Assembly: GCA_016800925.1 (NCBI GenBank)
Contig: JABCPU010000302.1
Location: 1 to 64,000 of the forward strand
Reading direction: 5' to 3'
Source: Suillus spraguei
Taxonomy: Eukaryota; Basidiomycota; Agaricomycetes; Boletales; Suillaceae
DNA: 64,000 bases
In this document: positions 34,470 through 46,305 of the stretch, one piece after another
How positions within the stretch are numbered: position 1 is the first letter of the stretch
How the letters are laid out: each line of letters opens with the position of its first letter
Made by a program: the position numbers and the translations under genes
Notes under the pieces: generated by a model
Database searches by the model: none
Told to the model about the DNA's origin: nothing
Seen by the model: only the letters and a program-made list of their open reading frames with translations

Positions 34470-37400
34470 CTATTCCTTCTCCTTTTCCGCTGGGGGGGTT
34501 ACATCTCCGAAGGTTTGTTCCAATCTTCTCGTGCGCGCGATGTACGTCAACGTTGCTCTCATTCCCTTGCTTTCGTTCAACAGGTACTCGATTTTGCATT
34601 GTCTTGCTCCGACTTCTTTCCTCATTTGTTCTCTCTGGTTCACGTATGCTGGGCAGACTAGGATGAAGTGTACCGTTTCGTCATGGTTTTCGCATGCTGG
34701 GCAACGCGCCGTTGGGGATTTCGCTATTCGTTTGAGGTGTTTGTTGAGCGCTATATGTCCCGTGCGGAGTTGAAACATCAGTGAGCTGTGACGTCTCGGT
34801 AGCTTCTCTATCTTCTTTGCAAACTTCTTTGATGGTGCTGACGTGTCGACTGATTTGAGCAGTGTGTAGCGCGGTGAGTTCTCCATGATGGTGGTGGCCT
34901 CTTTTTTGATCTTTGCGTAGAAGTGTTGTCTTAGTGCCGCTTTGCTCCTTGGTAGGATTCTGAGTTCTCCTTCCTCGGTTAGGAGCGACTTTGGCTGGGC
35001 TCGTGTGTCTGATGATTCGCCTCGTGCGGCGCGTTTCGCGTGAGTGTCTGCCTCTTCATTCCCTGGTATCCCTACATGGCCTGGCGTCCATCTGACTTTG
35101 AGTTTTCTTTCGTCTTGCTCAGGGATGAGTCTTCTAAGATCATCGTGGAATTGGTCCATGAGGTAGTGTCCTGGCTGTGAGCGGAAAGCTTCGGTTGCTC
35201 TTATCGCTGCCTGATTGTCGACGCCTAGGGATATGGTGCCCCTTCTTCCTCCCGTCTCCTTCAGCAGTTGTACTGCTAATATCATCCCCACCAACTCTGC
35301 TTCATAGACCGTATGCTCGCGGTCGCTCCCCAAGTGAAACCTCTTGCTTCCTATCACTTCGTTGCCTCTCATGACCACTGCTGCTCCTCCAACTCCCCCA
35401 TCCACCATTGACCCGTCTGAGTACGCCCTTAGGTTTTCATCGGCGAGTCCGTCTTCTATCTTTGCTGTCTCGGCCTTCTCCGCTATGTGGATGTCTACAT
35501 CCGGCTCCCACTTGGGGTAGTGTCTGACTGGGTCTATCTTTTCCACCGTCGATGGGTTGATCCTGAATTCGTACATCAGCTTATGCAGTGGGGATGGATA
35601 GCGTTTTTTCCCCTTAAAATCTCTCTCTTTGCCGTAATCGTATGCGTTCTTGATTCCCTTGGCTAGTGGATGTTTCTGTGGGAGTGTCGCCATTCTGAGC
35701 GTGGCTCTGTAGCACGCTTTTCGAAGAGTCTGCTGAAAAGGTAGTACATTAGCGTGCGCGTCTAGCATGTCTGTGGGACTTGATCTTAGTCCTCCCGCAA
35801 TTGATATGGTTGCCATTCTCTGCACTCGCGCCATCTGCGAGGCGAAGCCTCTTGCTCCTCGCCCTTTCCCCCTTTTCCCCCTCCCCTTTTCTACTAGACC
35901 TGCGCACCACACATCTGCGGCGTACAACATCTTCGGGACAATTACTCCCTCATACAGTTTTTTCATCAGTTTCCCGTGTATTCCCTTCGTCGGACGTATC
36001 ATCCGGCTACATGCTAGCGCGTACTTCGTTCCTTTGGCCAGTGCGTGGGCCGCCTGCTCCTTGAAGTTTAGATTTTCGTCGATGATGATTCCTAGAAATT
36101 TGTGCGACTTCGAAGGTTGGATTGTGTGATCGCGGATGGTGATGGGTACTCGTGGCGTAGGGACTGTCTTGTTGGGGTTTTCGGTGCTTCGAACTCGTAT
36201 CCTGGAAAGACAAATTAGTGCGGTTTTGTCTAGCTCAAACTCAGCGTTGTATTCCTCGCTCCAGTCAAGTGCACCTCCTTGCTTTTCCATCATGTTTTTG
36301 ACCTTTGCGTTTGATTCCTCGTATGAGCGCCCTCTTGCTATTAGCGCTACATCGTCGATGAATCCTAGACTCAGTTCTCCTTTGCTGGGTCTCGGGTCTG
36401 CGACTCGCAGGACTGGTGCGTTGTAGAAGATGAAGCCCATTGGGGATAGCGGACATCCCTGGTCTAGTCCATCTGACACATTGAACAAGTTTGACTGGTA
36501 GTCGTCGAAAAAGAGATGCGTCGTTCTGTTGTCCAGTCTTCGTTTGTACCAATCTACATATTCCTTTGGTATTCTTGCTTTTCTGAGGTTGTGTAGTAGC
36601 TTGCTTGCTACCACGCTCGGGAAGGCCGCCTTTACGTCAAGGAAGAGTAGGGAAACGTGGTTGTTTGTTTTCGACGCCCAGGAATCTGTTATGAACTTAG
36701 TTAGCAGGTGGAGGGAGTCTACCGTTGATCGTCCCGGTCGACCGCCGAAGTGGGTTGGGGGTAATAGATGGTGTTCTTCTGCAATATATGTTAGATCGTC
36801 GGCAACACATGATGAAAGGATCTTAGCCATCGTGTCTAATAGCGTTATCGGTCTATATGCCTTCGGGACACTGTAGTCTGGCCTTCCTGGCTTCCTGAGT
36901 ACGATCGTCGAGGAACATTTCCATTCGTTCGGGTACACTTCGAGGGTGAACGTAGCTCTGTATATTGGTGCCATGAATGGTACAAGAAGGTCAGCGCATT
37001 TCATGAATACTACGTTGCTTATCCCATTGGGTCCTGGGGCTTTGAACGGTGATAGTTTCGCGATTGCTCTGTGTACTTGCTGGTTCGTGATTGGTCTGAA
37101 TTCACATATTGGAGGGTCGTAGTCGAAGTCCGGGTTCACTTGGTCATCGTCTGGCGGCGTTCTGAAGAATACCTCGTAAAGTAGCTCGCTCTTTCGGGTG
37201 TTATCTTGCGTCGTGTTGTCCTGATTGTTTGCCCTCGGGTCTTGGAGGGTTTTGATCCTTGTGTGTATCTGGTCGGAAGGGTCGCCTGCTACGTATCTAT
37301 GAAAGGTCCATACTCCTGTGAATGTCAGTTCCTCTAACCATTCTGTCCAATGGTTTGTCTTCGCTCGCTTGATACTTTCTGAGAATCGGTTTCGTGCGAT

Positions 37401-38839
37401 TCTATATTCCTCGTGCACTGGGTCGTTTCGTCTCGCTAATTTCTTTCTTGATATCCTTCCTAGTTTGTGTGTTGCTTTTCGTTCGGTGTCCAGTTCCTTC
37501 GACCACCATCTCTTCGCGTACGGGGATGGTTTGGTCTTCGGTACGCACTTCTCTACTGTTTCGGCGATGCTTGTTGTGAGTGCCTTGAACGCCTCGTCGA
37601 ACTGTTCTCGTGTCTTGATTTCCGTTGCCTGTGGGATGTCGTCTAGTTTAGTTTCAAGGACCTCCCGGAACTCTTCCCAGTCCGTGTCTCTGAAGTTGCG
37701 CTTGGGGCTGGTTTCAATTCGTTCTGGTTGGAGGTTGATGGTACTAATTACATCAGGAAATTCACACATTCCTTGACATGCTTAATCAGCTTAACTCACT
37801 TATCTCAAAACTTGTTTGCTCTCTCTCACATCATTCACCTGGCATATCTTATATTTTTTGAGTGCGAAATACAATAAAACGTGTATATTAATATATCTCA
37901 ACATTTTTTTTCTGAATTCATTCACATTGAAATTTTGGACAAGTAGATTCAATTTCACCAAGGCAGTTAAGTGTAAATAAGTCCGCATAAGGGCACGTCA
38001 AGGAATGTGTGAATTTCCTGATGTATGGGGAAATGGTCAGTTACTACTGGGCGTAGCTGGTACTCTACACTGCACTGCGTGAACGAGTGCTCAAGATCTG
38101 CTGAACAAAATACATTGTCTGGGCGCGTTAAGTTTTTGGTGTTTGATGCCTCTAGAGTGGCTATGTTTGGGGGGAGGACCTGGACTAAGTTATATAGTGA
38201 TAGAAGGTTTATCAGTACTCCCGCGGCGTCTAAGTTCGCCGCAGTGAAGAGATGTACATTATTTTGCATTTCCCACATTGGGTGGTGGCGATTGAAATCG
38301 CCTAGCCAGATTATATGTTCATTATATACAGTGTTGTCGCCTTGAGCAATTCGCTGCTGTGTGCGATGTCTCTGGGAGTTTCATTCAGACACCATGTGCC
38401 TCTCCATGAAGTGGAGTGTGCTATCGCTATCGCAGGGGTTATATATGTTGTAGATACGCACCTTGCCGAAAGCCCCCGTTAGCTCTATCGCCATAGCATT
38501 CGCTGACTTGAGTGGTATAATGTGCCAATTGTTTTTCGATAGTCTCTTGTTGACTAGGATTATTGTCTGTGATCGTCCTGGGTTTGCATGGTGGTCCGTT
38601 GGGTAGATTACGTCCCAGAACTGTCTTAGATTGGAGGCGTTAGCAAGATTCACGGGGTTGAGATATGGTTCTTGGATGCACGCTATATCGTATACGTGCG
38701 GGTTTAAGTTTTTCAGCATGTGCTCCCATGCGTTGTTGGATTTCCGAAGGTTTTGCTGCCAGATTTTCAAGTCTTCGCGTTCTTGGTGTGTGTTGTCGGC
38801 GTCATCCATCACTAGTTTCCGGCATGGTCCTGGTCCCAC
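34470..38839 (-). pseudogene. LINE ORF2: endonuclease-RT-RNase H polyprotein
   Basis: The start at 38839 overlaps the end of ORF1 by 28 bp in another frame, which is usual for such elements. Endonuclease motifs are IWQQNLRKS, IACIQEPYLNP, WLGDFNRHHPMW and TDHFPI just before 38024. The RT region includes KAPGPNGISN, FLDVKAAFPSV (motif A) and LGFIDDVAL near 36360 (active-site DD). RNase H has AYSDGSMVDGG, YEAELVGM, LGVDNQAAIRA and WTPGHVGIPGNEEADTHAK (near 35420-35060). A C-terminal CPACENHDETVHFILVC knuckle lies near 34690. Two lesions exist: an in-frame TGA at 38383-38381 and MITE copy B at 37751-38023. Discounting the MITE and a 2-bp duplication, the span is exactly divisible by three (1365 codons). 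Confidence 0.93.
37751..38023 (-). mobile_element. MITE copy B (273 bp) in LINE ORF2
   Basis: Same element as copies A and C, in the opposite orientation. The flanks are TA on both sides. The LINE reading frame resumes exactly if the element and one TA are discounted, so the insertion site and duplication are certain. The internal 62-codon frame lies at 37988-37800. Confidence 0.95.
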
Positions 38840-40674
38840 CCTCTTTGTGGGCTGTAGGGTTCATGGGGGGAGCCGTAAGGGGAGCTAGACCATCTTGGAG
38901 GTGTTGATTGTGTTTCGGTCTCTTCTTGGGTGGGTGGTTTCCATTGTGTTCGGTGGTCTACTTGAGGTCTTGTCATCTGCCATGCTTCTGGGATTCGGGA
39001 TTGACCTCCCAATGGGATTCGGTTGGCATTCCTGTTGTTGAGGTTCCGTTCCTCGCGTTCTTGGTTGTTGTTGTTGTTGGTGGGCCGTCCATGTTCCGCT
39101 CTGTTTCTTGGTGGTGGGTATCGTTGTGGTTGATGATCCTCCGTCGCTTGCTGCCATATTGGGGCTGTCTCGTTGTTCTCTTCAAAATTTTGACTCGTTA
39201 GTGGTTCCCAGGTAAGAGGGTCTTCTGTGAGGAAAAATCGGTACTTAGCGTCTTCATTGCGGTTCTTGTGTCCATCCCACTTCTTTGTGAACGTCGGGCA
39301 TTGTCGACTCCAGGCCGCGTGGCCCTTCACTTTGCAGTTCCTGCAGAAGAACTCGTTTTGATCTGTGACTTGGCACGCGGCTGTTCGGTGGTGTTCCCCG
39401 CATGTACCGCACGTCTCCTGTTCCTGTGGGCATTCTGCGGCCATGTGAGTGTTTTCGAACGAGTGGCATTTGAGGCATCTGGTCGGTTCTGGTATTAGCT
39501 TTCTTCCATATACTTTCTTACCTTCGATTGTCAGGCCGAACTTGATGGCTTGATTTGCTCCCTCCTTGGAGTTAAAGGTCACTATTATGTGGGCTGTTCG
39601 TTGTCCTGGTTTGCGCCTTGCTTCCGGTTTGATGTATCGCGCCTTGCTAATCATTTTTGGTTTCAAGCCTGCCTTCTTCTCGACGTCTGCTAGTGCTGCT
39701 GGGTTGTTGGGTACAAAGGTTACTGGTACATTTTCCACTATAACGTTGTGCGTTCGCTCCTTGATCACTATTTCCGCTCCGAAGTGTTCCAGGAAGTATC
39801 CTCGGTTTGCTGCCACGTTGAACCACTCTGCTGCCTCGGGTGAGTTGAGCTCGTAAAGGACTCCTCCATGAGGGAGACGGCGTGCTGAGATGAAGTTGAT
39901 TGATGTTGGAAGTACGACTTTCTCCTTTGACATTTGCTCCACTGCTAAGATGGCCTTTACTAGTTGCGCCTCCGTTAGGTCTTTCAGAGAGTTGGCGAAG
40001 AGCTGTGATCGTCTGTCGACTAGGATCTGCCTTGCCTGTGTCTCGCTTCTCGCTAGTACCTTCGTTAGTGGGGCAGGGATGTTAGTTTTGGCTGCGTCTG
40101 CAAACGTTCGTGGTCCGTCAGACCGTTCATCACTCGTTCTTTGTGGCGTTGTGCTCTTCATGTTTCCAGCTATCTTTCCCAAATCTTCCGCTGATGATTT
40201 CAAGTTGGTGCGTACCTCCGTCATCGACTCTATTGTTTTCTTTTGCGCGTCTATTGTTTCTGTTAATGTCTCGACTTTCTCGTCTAGGGTCGCAATCAGT
40301 CCGCCTATTAGGGCTTTGACTTTTTCTATGATGTTTTCTGTGTTTATTTCCGTATCGACTTCCTGTATTATTAGTGCAATTGCTCGTAGTATGTCAGTAT
40401 GTGTGGCGCCTAGATTTGCTGTGATACTAAATTCGAATAAAGCTACCGAGATTGATTGCAACATGCTACCGGCTGTTGGCATTACGAGACCGTGCATGGA
40501 CAAGATTTTTCGTGCTGTGTTCAGGTTGACAACATCTGTCTTCGTTCCTGTGCCCGATATGTGGTCTTGTATGGGTCTACTGGTTGAAAGCAAAGGTTTA
40601 TCAGCTGCTGTCCGTCGGTTGGCCCTACCTGTGGTTGTTGTGGTGACCGGGCTCGTTGAGTTGATTGTTGGCAT
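38812..40674 (-). CDS. LINE ORF1 nucleic-acid-binding protein
   Basis: An uninterrupted 620-codon frame. The N-terminal third is Thr/Ser-rich, followed by a predicted coiled coil around residues 125-180 (EKVETLTETIDAQKKTIESM). A central conserved region follows, then three retroviral-type zinc knuckles at about residues 398-458 (CLKCHSFENTHMAAEC, CGTCGEHHRTAAC, CRNCKVKGHAAWSRQC), and a Gln/Asn/Arg-rich tail. ORF1 proteins of LINEs coat the element RNA and accompany it to the target. This ORF is intact, in contrast to ORF2. Confidence 0.92.
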   Translation of the reverse strand: MPTINSTSPVTTTTTGRANRRTAADKPLLSTSRPIQDHISGTGTKTDVVNLNTARKILSMHGLVMPTAGSMLQSISVALFEFSITANLGATHTDILRAIALIIQEVDTEINTENIIEKVKALIGGLIATLDEKVETLTETIDAQKKTIESMTEVRTNLKSSAEDLGKIAGNMKSTTPQRTSDERSDGPRTFADAAKTNIPAPLTKVLARSETQARQILVDRRSQLFANSLKDLTEAQLVKAILAVEQMSKEKVVLPTSINFISARRLPHGGVLYELNSPEAAEWFNVAANRGYFLEHFGAEIVIKERTHNVIVENVPVTFVPNNPAALADVEKKAGLKPKMISKARYIKPEARRKPGQRTAHIIVTFNSKEGANQAIKFGLTIEGKKVYGRKLIPEPTRCLKCHSFENTHMAAECPQEQETCGTCGEHHRTAACQVTDQNEFFCRNCKVKGHAAWSRQCPTFTKKWDGHKNRNEDAKYRFFLTEDPLTWEPLTSQNFEENNETAPIWQQATEDHQPQRYPPPRNRAEHGRPTNNNNNQEREERNLNNRNANRIPLGGQSRIPEAWQMTRPQVDHRTQWKPPTQEETETQSTPPRWSSSPYGSPHEPYSPQRGWDQDHAGN

Positions 40675-40854
40675 TTTGTTTGCTTTGTTGCTTCGTTCTT
40701 GGTTCTTGGTCTAGGGTTTTGGCGGTTTGTCTGGTGTCCTGGTGACCGCTGGGGCGCCTCTGGGCATCCTTAGCGCTGTTGAGCGCGTTGTTGGCGGTTG
40801 GTTTCCGGGGTCCTAGTCGGGGTGCCACCTGGTTCAGGTCCAAGAAGCGATCAC
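40675..40854 (-). promoter_or_regulatory. LINE 5' untranslated region
   Basis: About 180 bp between the presumed 5' end next to the target duplication and the ORF1 start. LINEs carry their promoter internally in this region. No specific element was identified by eye. Confidence 0.45.
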
Positions 40855-40867
40855 ACAACAATATATA
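40855..40867. repeat. Candidate LINE target-site duplication, 5' side
   Basis: ACAACAATATATA, identical to 34251-34263. Host DNA (GGTTTGAAGCTTCAGG) follows immediately, which sets the 5' border of the LINE. Confidence 0.6.
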
Positions 40868-41440
40868 GGTTTGAAGCTTCAGGCTCGATCGCTGTACTCG
40901 GCTGTTTAAGTCTGCTTGGTTTCCATCTTCTTTCTTCCCCTGTTCGCTCACCCGTCTTTTCCCCGTAGGCTCGCAACGTTCTCGATCGCACCGGCAGCCT
41001 GCCCAACAATGCGCTTACTGTGGGCGCCACACTCTCGGTCGTTTTGATCACGATCCTGCTCGTGATCGGCATTACCTACTGTTGGTGTAAACTGTGGTTC
41101 CAGCCCTTCATTTCATGTGGGTGCTGCCCCTGCATCGTCGTATATTCGGAGCACGAGGACGTCATCCTGAACATCGTGGAGCTGGCAATTGCCAGGTCCC
41201 CATGGAGTTGAGCATGCCCTAGTACCTTGTGTATTTTTTCTCTGTGCTGACTATCTGCGTGCCATATTCCCTCCCCCCCAGGACTCATAGTGATCCATAA
41301 ATTTCAGAGGTTTCATTTGAGTTATTATTTAGCTCATAAGTACTACGTCACGGTGATAGAGGACCATATTCGTCGGGCCAAATGCAAAAGGTCCTAGAGT
41401 TTCTACTCCACACATTCTATATACATCAGTGGTGGCCAGG
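40868..41440 (+). other. Possible membrane-protein exon; otherwise no gene
   Basis: At about 40975-41211 the plus strand is open and encodes a hydrophobic segment (LSVVLITILLVIGITYCW, about 20 residues) followed by a Cys-rich patch and a short acidic stretch ending at 41209. A single transmembrane segment is plausible. No upstream exon or family was recognised, so this may be an exon remnant or chance. Confidence 0.25.
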
Positions 41441-42008
41441 TCCGGTCCAGACACGCAGTTCGAACTAGAACTTTTTCGAACCTGACCGAAGTTCGATTCA
41501 AGGTTTGGGAGATAGGGACATGCAAACCGTCAGTCCGGTTCACGGTTCAAGGACTTTTGGAATTCTCGAACCCGGTTCGAACCTGTTCAAAGCTTTACTG
41601 GCAGGTGAAATTGACGCACTCGTGACACACCTGTGTGTGACGCAGCGTATGATGTGACTCGGCGGCAGTCTTGTATGGTATCTCACTTCATTTGTCTACC
41701 TCATGATACCGCTGCCCACGCATGCCTCTGTCTACTTCAACGCCACCTGTCTTCAAGTCCCATAGACAAAGCATCTTTTCAAACGAGGCTAAAACCATAT
41801 CTGCTGTCTATCAGGGCAAACTGCAACTGCCCTTACCCAGTCTTCAAGACCTTTGAATTTTGCAGGTACTTCAATTCTTGACAAAAATGCGATAACCACC
41901 ATCATTGAGTTATTCGCCGCGAAGTCCTTCGATGGAGATTTAGTTGTCTAGGGAAAGTCCCAGCATGTCTGTCTCCGAAGGGAACACGAGACTAGGTAAT
42001 GCATTATA
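41441..42008. repeat. GGTTCGAACC-like simple repeats, no gene
   Basis: From 41440 to 41600, words such as GTTCGAAC, AACCGGTT-like and GGTTCAAGG recur every 10-25 bases, reminiscent of 30.0 and 32.4 kb. The remainder shows no coding signal. Confidence 0.35.
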
Positions 42009-43338
42009 ATGAGTGAAGAAGATAAAGTCATGAGGTCGGTCATCCCTAGAGTGGCCACACTGAAAGTATGTACATCATTGCCATTCAATGGTATCCATCC
42101 CGCTGGCGCCCTTGTCGCTTCTACATCCGTGGATAAGCATGTTCGTCTCAGGTGGCTCTCAGATCGACGAACTATCGTCATCTTCCAGCTTTTATCCCCG
42201 CCGCCATTTGTTACTTTCTCCGCGGACGGGAAACATATCCTCGGTAGAGGTGCAGACAATAAGATCTCCAAGTGGGTAGTGCTAAAGAATGTCAATTCAA
42301 AGGCGAGTCTCTATCCTTCATTCTCATAACGCAATTTGAGTGTTCTTCATGCAAATCCAAGCTATCACAGCAGCCTGCGATGCAAGTGTAACTGGGGAAC
42401 TGCCTACTGCTGAAGGGTTACTCACCCAAGACATCCACACTAATGCTAATGACTACTTCATATACCTACCGCTCATTTATTCTGGCTTAAAAACATGTCT
42501 GGAACCTCGCCCTCGATCATGATGGTGCGACCAAGGCGGGTTATACTCATTCATCATCACCCTCTTACTCACGGTTTACTTTCATTTGTGACATAGTCCA
42601 TCAGCATTCAGCCCTCATTAACAAGCTACACCCTCAGACCTCTGAAAAAGGCCACGTTTGAGAGGCACGGACAGCATTCGACGCGGCATCCATGATCATT
42701 GACCACTTCACTGTCACTGTCAACTCAGAGTTCAAGGAAAGATGTCCTACGGCCCTTGCTGAGAAGAAAGTCCACATTCTTTGTGTACTATCTTCCTTAA
42801 CTCTTTCGCTGCTGATTGTTATGCAGGCAGAGATCCCGGCAACGGCAAGATGACTGTGACATGGAGCGGGATTTCTTCCATGGAATGCATGAAGTGCGTA
42901 TACGTTCTCCCTTGCTTCCCACATCATTCACCACAGCATTCTCGAATTTCCCGATCCCGACCTCAACAACACGACGACGCCCTAAAGACTGAGGCTCGCT
43001 ATGAGGAGAACTCCTCGTTCAGCTCCTCCTCCTGCACCACCTACCGCCTCACCACCAGCCGTAGCTCCTATCACTATAATAGCTCAGATATGAAACCTAT
43101 TCTCATGGCGGTCTCATCATGCAGTGCCACCCGTTATCAACGTTCCTTTTGCGCAGGTCTACAGGTGTGCCCAGTCCACTTGTATAACTGTGTCTTGGGT
43201 GGCTGACACGTAAATCTATAGCGCAATGCTGCAGCGGGTGCTCCTGGGAGTGAGGACTTCTTGATACGTGATGAAGACTATCTCATGAACCTCCTACAGC
43301 AGGCCTCAATTTACAATAGCAACGACAAGCAGTGGTAA
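42009..43338 (+). pseudogene. WD40/TPR-type Agaricomycete protein, decayed
   Basis: The first exon (42009-42300) gives WD40-like repeats: VASTSVDKHVRLRW, and FSADGKHILGRGADNKISKW with the usual Ser/Gly-Asp pattern. A second stretch at about 42360-42530 (TGELPTAEGLLTQDIHTNAN) matches the linker after WD40 repeats in an expanded Agaricomycete family. A further stretch at about 42660-42770 is Ala-rich and helical like the TPR-type part. The last segment at 43225-43338 (NAAAGAPGSEDFLIRDEDYL) resembles that family's C-terminus, with a stop at 43336. Frames are broken repeatedly between pieces (for example near 42520 and 42660). Such proteins are thought to act as scaffolds, and most repeats are missing here. 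Confidence 0.6.
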
Positions 43339-44538
43339 ACCCCGGAGAACATGGGGGCAGCTGGTCGTGTTGCTGCTGCTAGCGGAATTAGTGATTGTCC
43401 CTTGGGTATCTCAGTTCTATTGTCACTCGCATTGTGCACTGGAAGCAGAACTTATTGTACCAATAGGTAGTGACAATATGCTCAAGTTAGATTATTTCGG
43501 GTCATGATACCACTGCTAATTAAAACCATCAAACTTGAGTCTTCCAGTGAATCATTATACCTTTTGACAACAATGATCTGTTAAAGGTAGATGTTCGTCC
43601 TGCCAGACAATGAACTGGAGAACGGCCTCAACGATGACGCAATTAACAGGCACTTCCGAAGACTCCCATAGTCCTCGCTGCCAGATGAGTCGTGACCATA
43701 AGCATCGTCGCATAAATGGCCTTGAAAAGCTTTCGATAACTATAAATATATGTTTTGGTTTGTGCAAGCACGCAGAAAGTGCAGGGCGATAAAGGAAACC
43801 TGTCGTCGTGCCAGTCCTCCTTATCACCTCCAGAGGGGTAAGAGGAATCCTCATCGCGATGAGGTTGACACTCCCCTGGATTGGGTCAAGGCCGGCGGCC
43901 CTCATCACGCAAGGCATGTGCTCCGGACTACCTTTCTACATAAAAGGCTGAGTATTGTAGTCTGAATAGAGGCAAGGCGGTCGGTGTAGCGGTAAGCCCC
44001 CTGACAAGACCCAAAACTGCTTACTAAGCCTCCCGCCTTACCGGCCCTTCCCCCCCTTCCCCGACTGCGCCTTATCATAGGAGACGGCGGACAGCAGGGA
44101 AGGTGCATAAGGGCAGTCAGCCTGCGCCCACGCCCGCCCCAAGACCTTAATCTATGCCAACAACGGTGGGGGCCCTCATACCTCGGTTTCTTTCTTTGGG
44201 GCCTAGAAAGTTCGATGATGAGCACATATTGCATGTGCTCAAGCGGCTACAATATTCCAGCACATGGGTTTCTGCAAGAGAAACATGTCCTCGTCGGGAT
44301 ATTGGCTCGGTGACGGGAGCATGTTTGAACAGAGGAGGCCAACAGATGCAAGTAGGAAGTCCAAAACCATTAAAATGTCCATGAAGCCACAGAGAACCAT
44401 GTGCACCATTTGGACCAAGTTCTATGCTCTCATCCATATCACTGATGCTGTCTCATTAAAACAACGGGCGAAGGGACAGAAATGTCAAAGAAAACGTGGG
44501 AGATGGGAACATTGTGCATATATGCAGGGTTAGAATAG
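43339..44538. other. No gene supported
   Basis: About 1.2 kb between a pseudogene and a hypothetical gene. Frames at 43555-43917 and 44147-44437 on the minus strand are long but carry no motif. The region 44040-44130 is C/G-rich. The 3' region of the next minus-strand gene lies at its right end. Confidence 0.3.
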
Positions 44539-45220
44539 TCATTCTACGATGTCCCTTGAAGCTGGAGCAGACTGAGTCCTCAGCCGCTCAAGTTCCGTTA
44601 GTATCTGAAGTCCGGGAAGGGTATTACCATCAGTCAAAGGAGACTACTTTTGCAGAAAATACGCACCTCCTTGATTTGATGGTCACGCTCGTTGATCTGA
44701 CGGTTGCACTAATCGATTTCAGGCTGCCGCTCGAAGCGGCCTTGTTCCAGAATCTGCAGGGAAAAGATACCATCAAGGAAATGTTGTTAGACCTTGGAAA
44801 TAAAATGCGTACACATGAATGTTCAGTCTGATGCTGAAGCTTCTGCACTTGCTTCAGCGTTTCTTCATAAGTTGGCCAGAATTTGGCACAAATGGCCCTG
44901 ACGTCATCCTCCGATGTTTGCATTAACGCAATGCGACCGAAGTGTCCACAGTTACCATGCCCAAATACTTCCTCCTCTCTTCCAAAAGACCTTGCAAGCT
45001 CTGGCAAATGGTGCGACTTGAGCAATGACATTGGCCACGGAGGAGATGATACTAAGTCTTGTTCGTTCACTAGAAGTAACAGGTCTGCGACTGGTAAACC
45101 TGAAGGCCGAGTAGAATGAAATGAGAGTAAAAAGATTTTTGTGAAGTTTTTGAACCTGACCTGGATCTTTAAATCACTGGCACGGTCAATGAGGTACACT
45201 GTGTCCCCGTGCAAGGTCAC
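44539..45220 (-). CDS. Hypothetical protein with C-terminal coiled coil
   Basis: The start at 45220 gives MTLHGDTVYLIDRASDLKIQ, then a likely intron (GTCAGG...TTCAG, about 59 nt). The main exon contains LKSHHLPELARSFGREEEVF and HGNCGHFGRIALMQTSEDDV, followed by a helical region up to about 44830. A short exon after CTGCAG (about 44760-44680; ILEQGRFERQPEI) and a last exon ending at 44539 (ILTELERLRTQSAPASRD) look like a coiled coil. The short exon contains an in-frame TAG (near 44715), so the gene may be dead or the intron different. I do not recognise the family. Confidence 0.45.
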
Positions 45221-45499
45221 ATTTCGCTTGTGTTGCCATCCCCTCCTTCAATTTTGCACAAATGATAATTTTGAAACGGACGACTCGTTGAGAAGTACAT
45301 ACACTACAACTTTTCCATTTCTATTTTTTTTATATCTTGTCACTATGAACATCCTATATACATTCATTGCTTTTGTCACGCATAGCACATGATGTTTACT
45401 GAAACCCCGCAACATCAGGCAATTGACTAGACTTTCAATGACAAAGATTTATCTAGCTTTATTTAATGTATAATATTAGTAATATGTATCATAATTGTA
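45221..45499. other. Intergenic, AT-rich
   Basis: Upstream region of the minus-strand hypothetical gene. No TATA box or other element was convincingly identified. Confidence 0.25.
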
Positions 45500-46165
45500 A
45501 ACCACATGATAAAGGAATAGATAGGCAGCCTACATAGGTGAAATTTGCCAAAGCTATAATATTGATAGGTCTGTGGTACTGGGTTGTGATCTACTGACAC
45601 TGATGTGTCATTGTCAGATGTATCTGGCCAGCTTCCAATGACAATATATATAATCATTGACAATGTGTCAGGAAATGATGCTAGATTATCATACTCTATC
45701 AATGTGCTAATTTTCTACCAAGCACATCTAGTTTTAGATAGGCAGCCTCTGATGGCAGTTTCTGCCATCAATAGCAGTGTGGTTTGGCATGATGTTGGCT
45801 TACTGTGGTCCATCAAGCTGTTGATACTCTACCAAGCATATCTAACTTTAGATAAGGGAGCTTATGATGGTGAGATTTGCAATTGCTTACTATGTACCAG
45901 AGTGTGATATTGGGCTGCCATGTTATGGCAAGATGCTGAGCTGCTACCACATGTGTATATGACTACATAGACATCTTCCGATGATGGGATCTGCAATTGC
46001 TTACTATGTGCCAGGGTATGATATTGGGCTGTTATGCCATAGCACAACAGTGAGCTACTACCAGATAGGTCTACTATTACATGGACTGCTTCTAATGGCA
46101 AAGTTACCATCAATGACACTGACATCACTTTAGATACTTCATTCATCACTATGGTCATATTTTTG
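45500..46165 (+). repeat. Degenerate tandem repeats of ~110 bp
   Basis: A unit with GATAGGCAGCCT, CTGATGGCAG, CAATTGCTTACTATG and a GATATTGGGCTG core recurs. The best pair shows GCAATTGCTTACTATGTRCC at 45879 and 45993 (period 114 bp). Earlier units (about 45520, 45737 and 45846) are more diverged. No coding content. Confidence 0.7.
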
Positions 46166-46305
46166 TCAAACATATAGCCTTACATTCCTTGCAATAGACT
46201 CATGTTCATACAAATTGTGGAGGATTCATCAATTAAATTATGGGTTAACATGTTTTGCAAACAGTACAGTACAAAATAAATAAATAATGTAGTGTTAGCA
46301 TTGGC

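Larger units (their letters stand above)
34251..40867 (-). mobile_element. Nearly complete two-ORF LINE (Tad1/I-like)
   Basis: A non-LTR retrotransposon on the minus strand. Its 5' end is at about 40854, ORF1 at 40674-38812, ORF2 at 38839-34470, and the 3' end at about 34264 after an AATAAA at 34292-34287. The candidate target duplication ACAACAATATATA occurs at 34251-34263 and 40855-40867. ORF2 encodes APE endonuclease, reverse transcriptase, RNase H and a zinc knuckle, an architecture known from Tad1 and related fungal LINEs. Without the inserted MITE the element is about 6.3 kb. Only two disabling changes were found, so insertion was probably fairly recent. Confidence 0.9.

Noticed and set aside
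39890..40714. 274-codon plus-strand frame
   Set aside because: It is antisense to the intact LINE ORF1, which has zinc knuckles and a coiled coil. The plus frame has no motif.
43555..44437. Minus-strand frames of 96-120 codons as genes
   Set aside because: No motif, no splice-consistent partners, and plus-strand frames of similar length overlap them.
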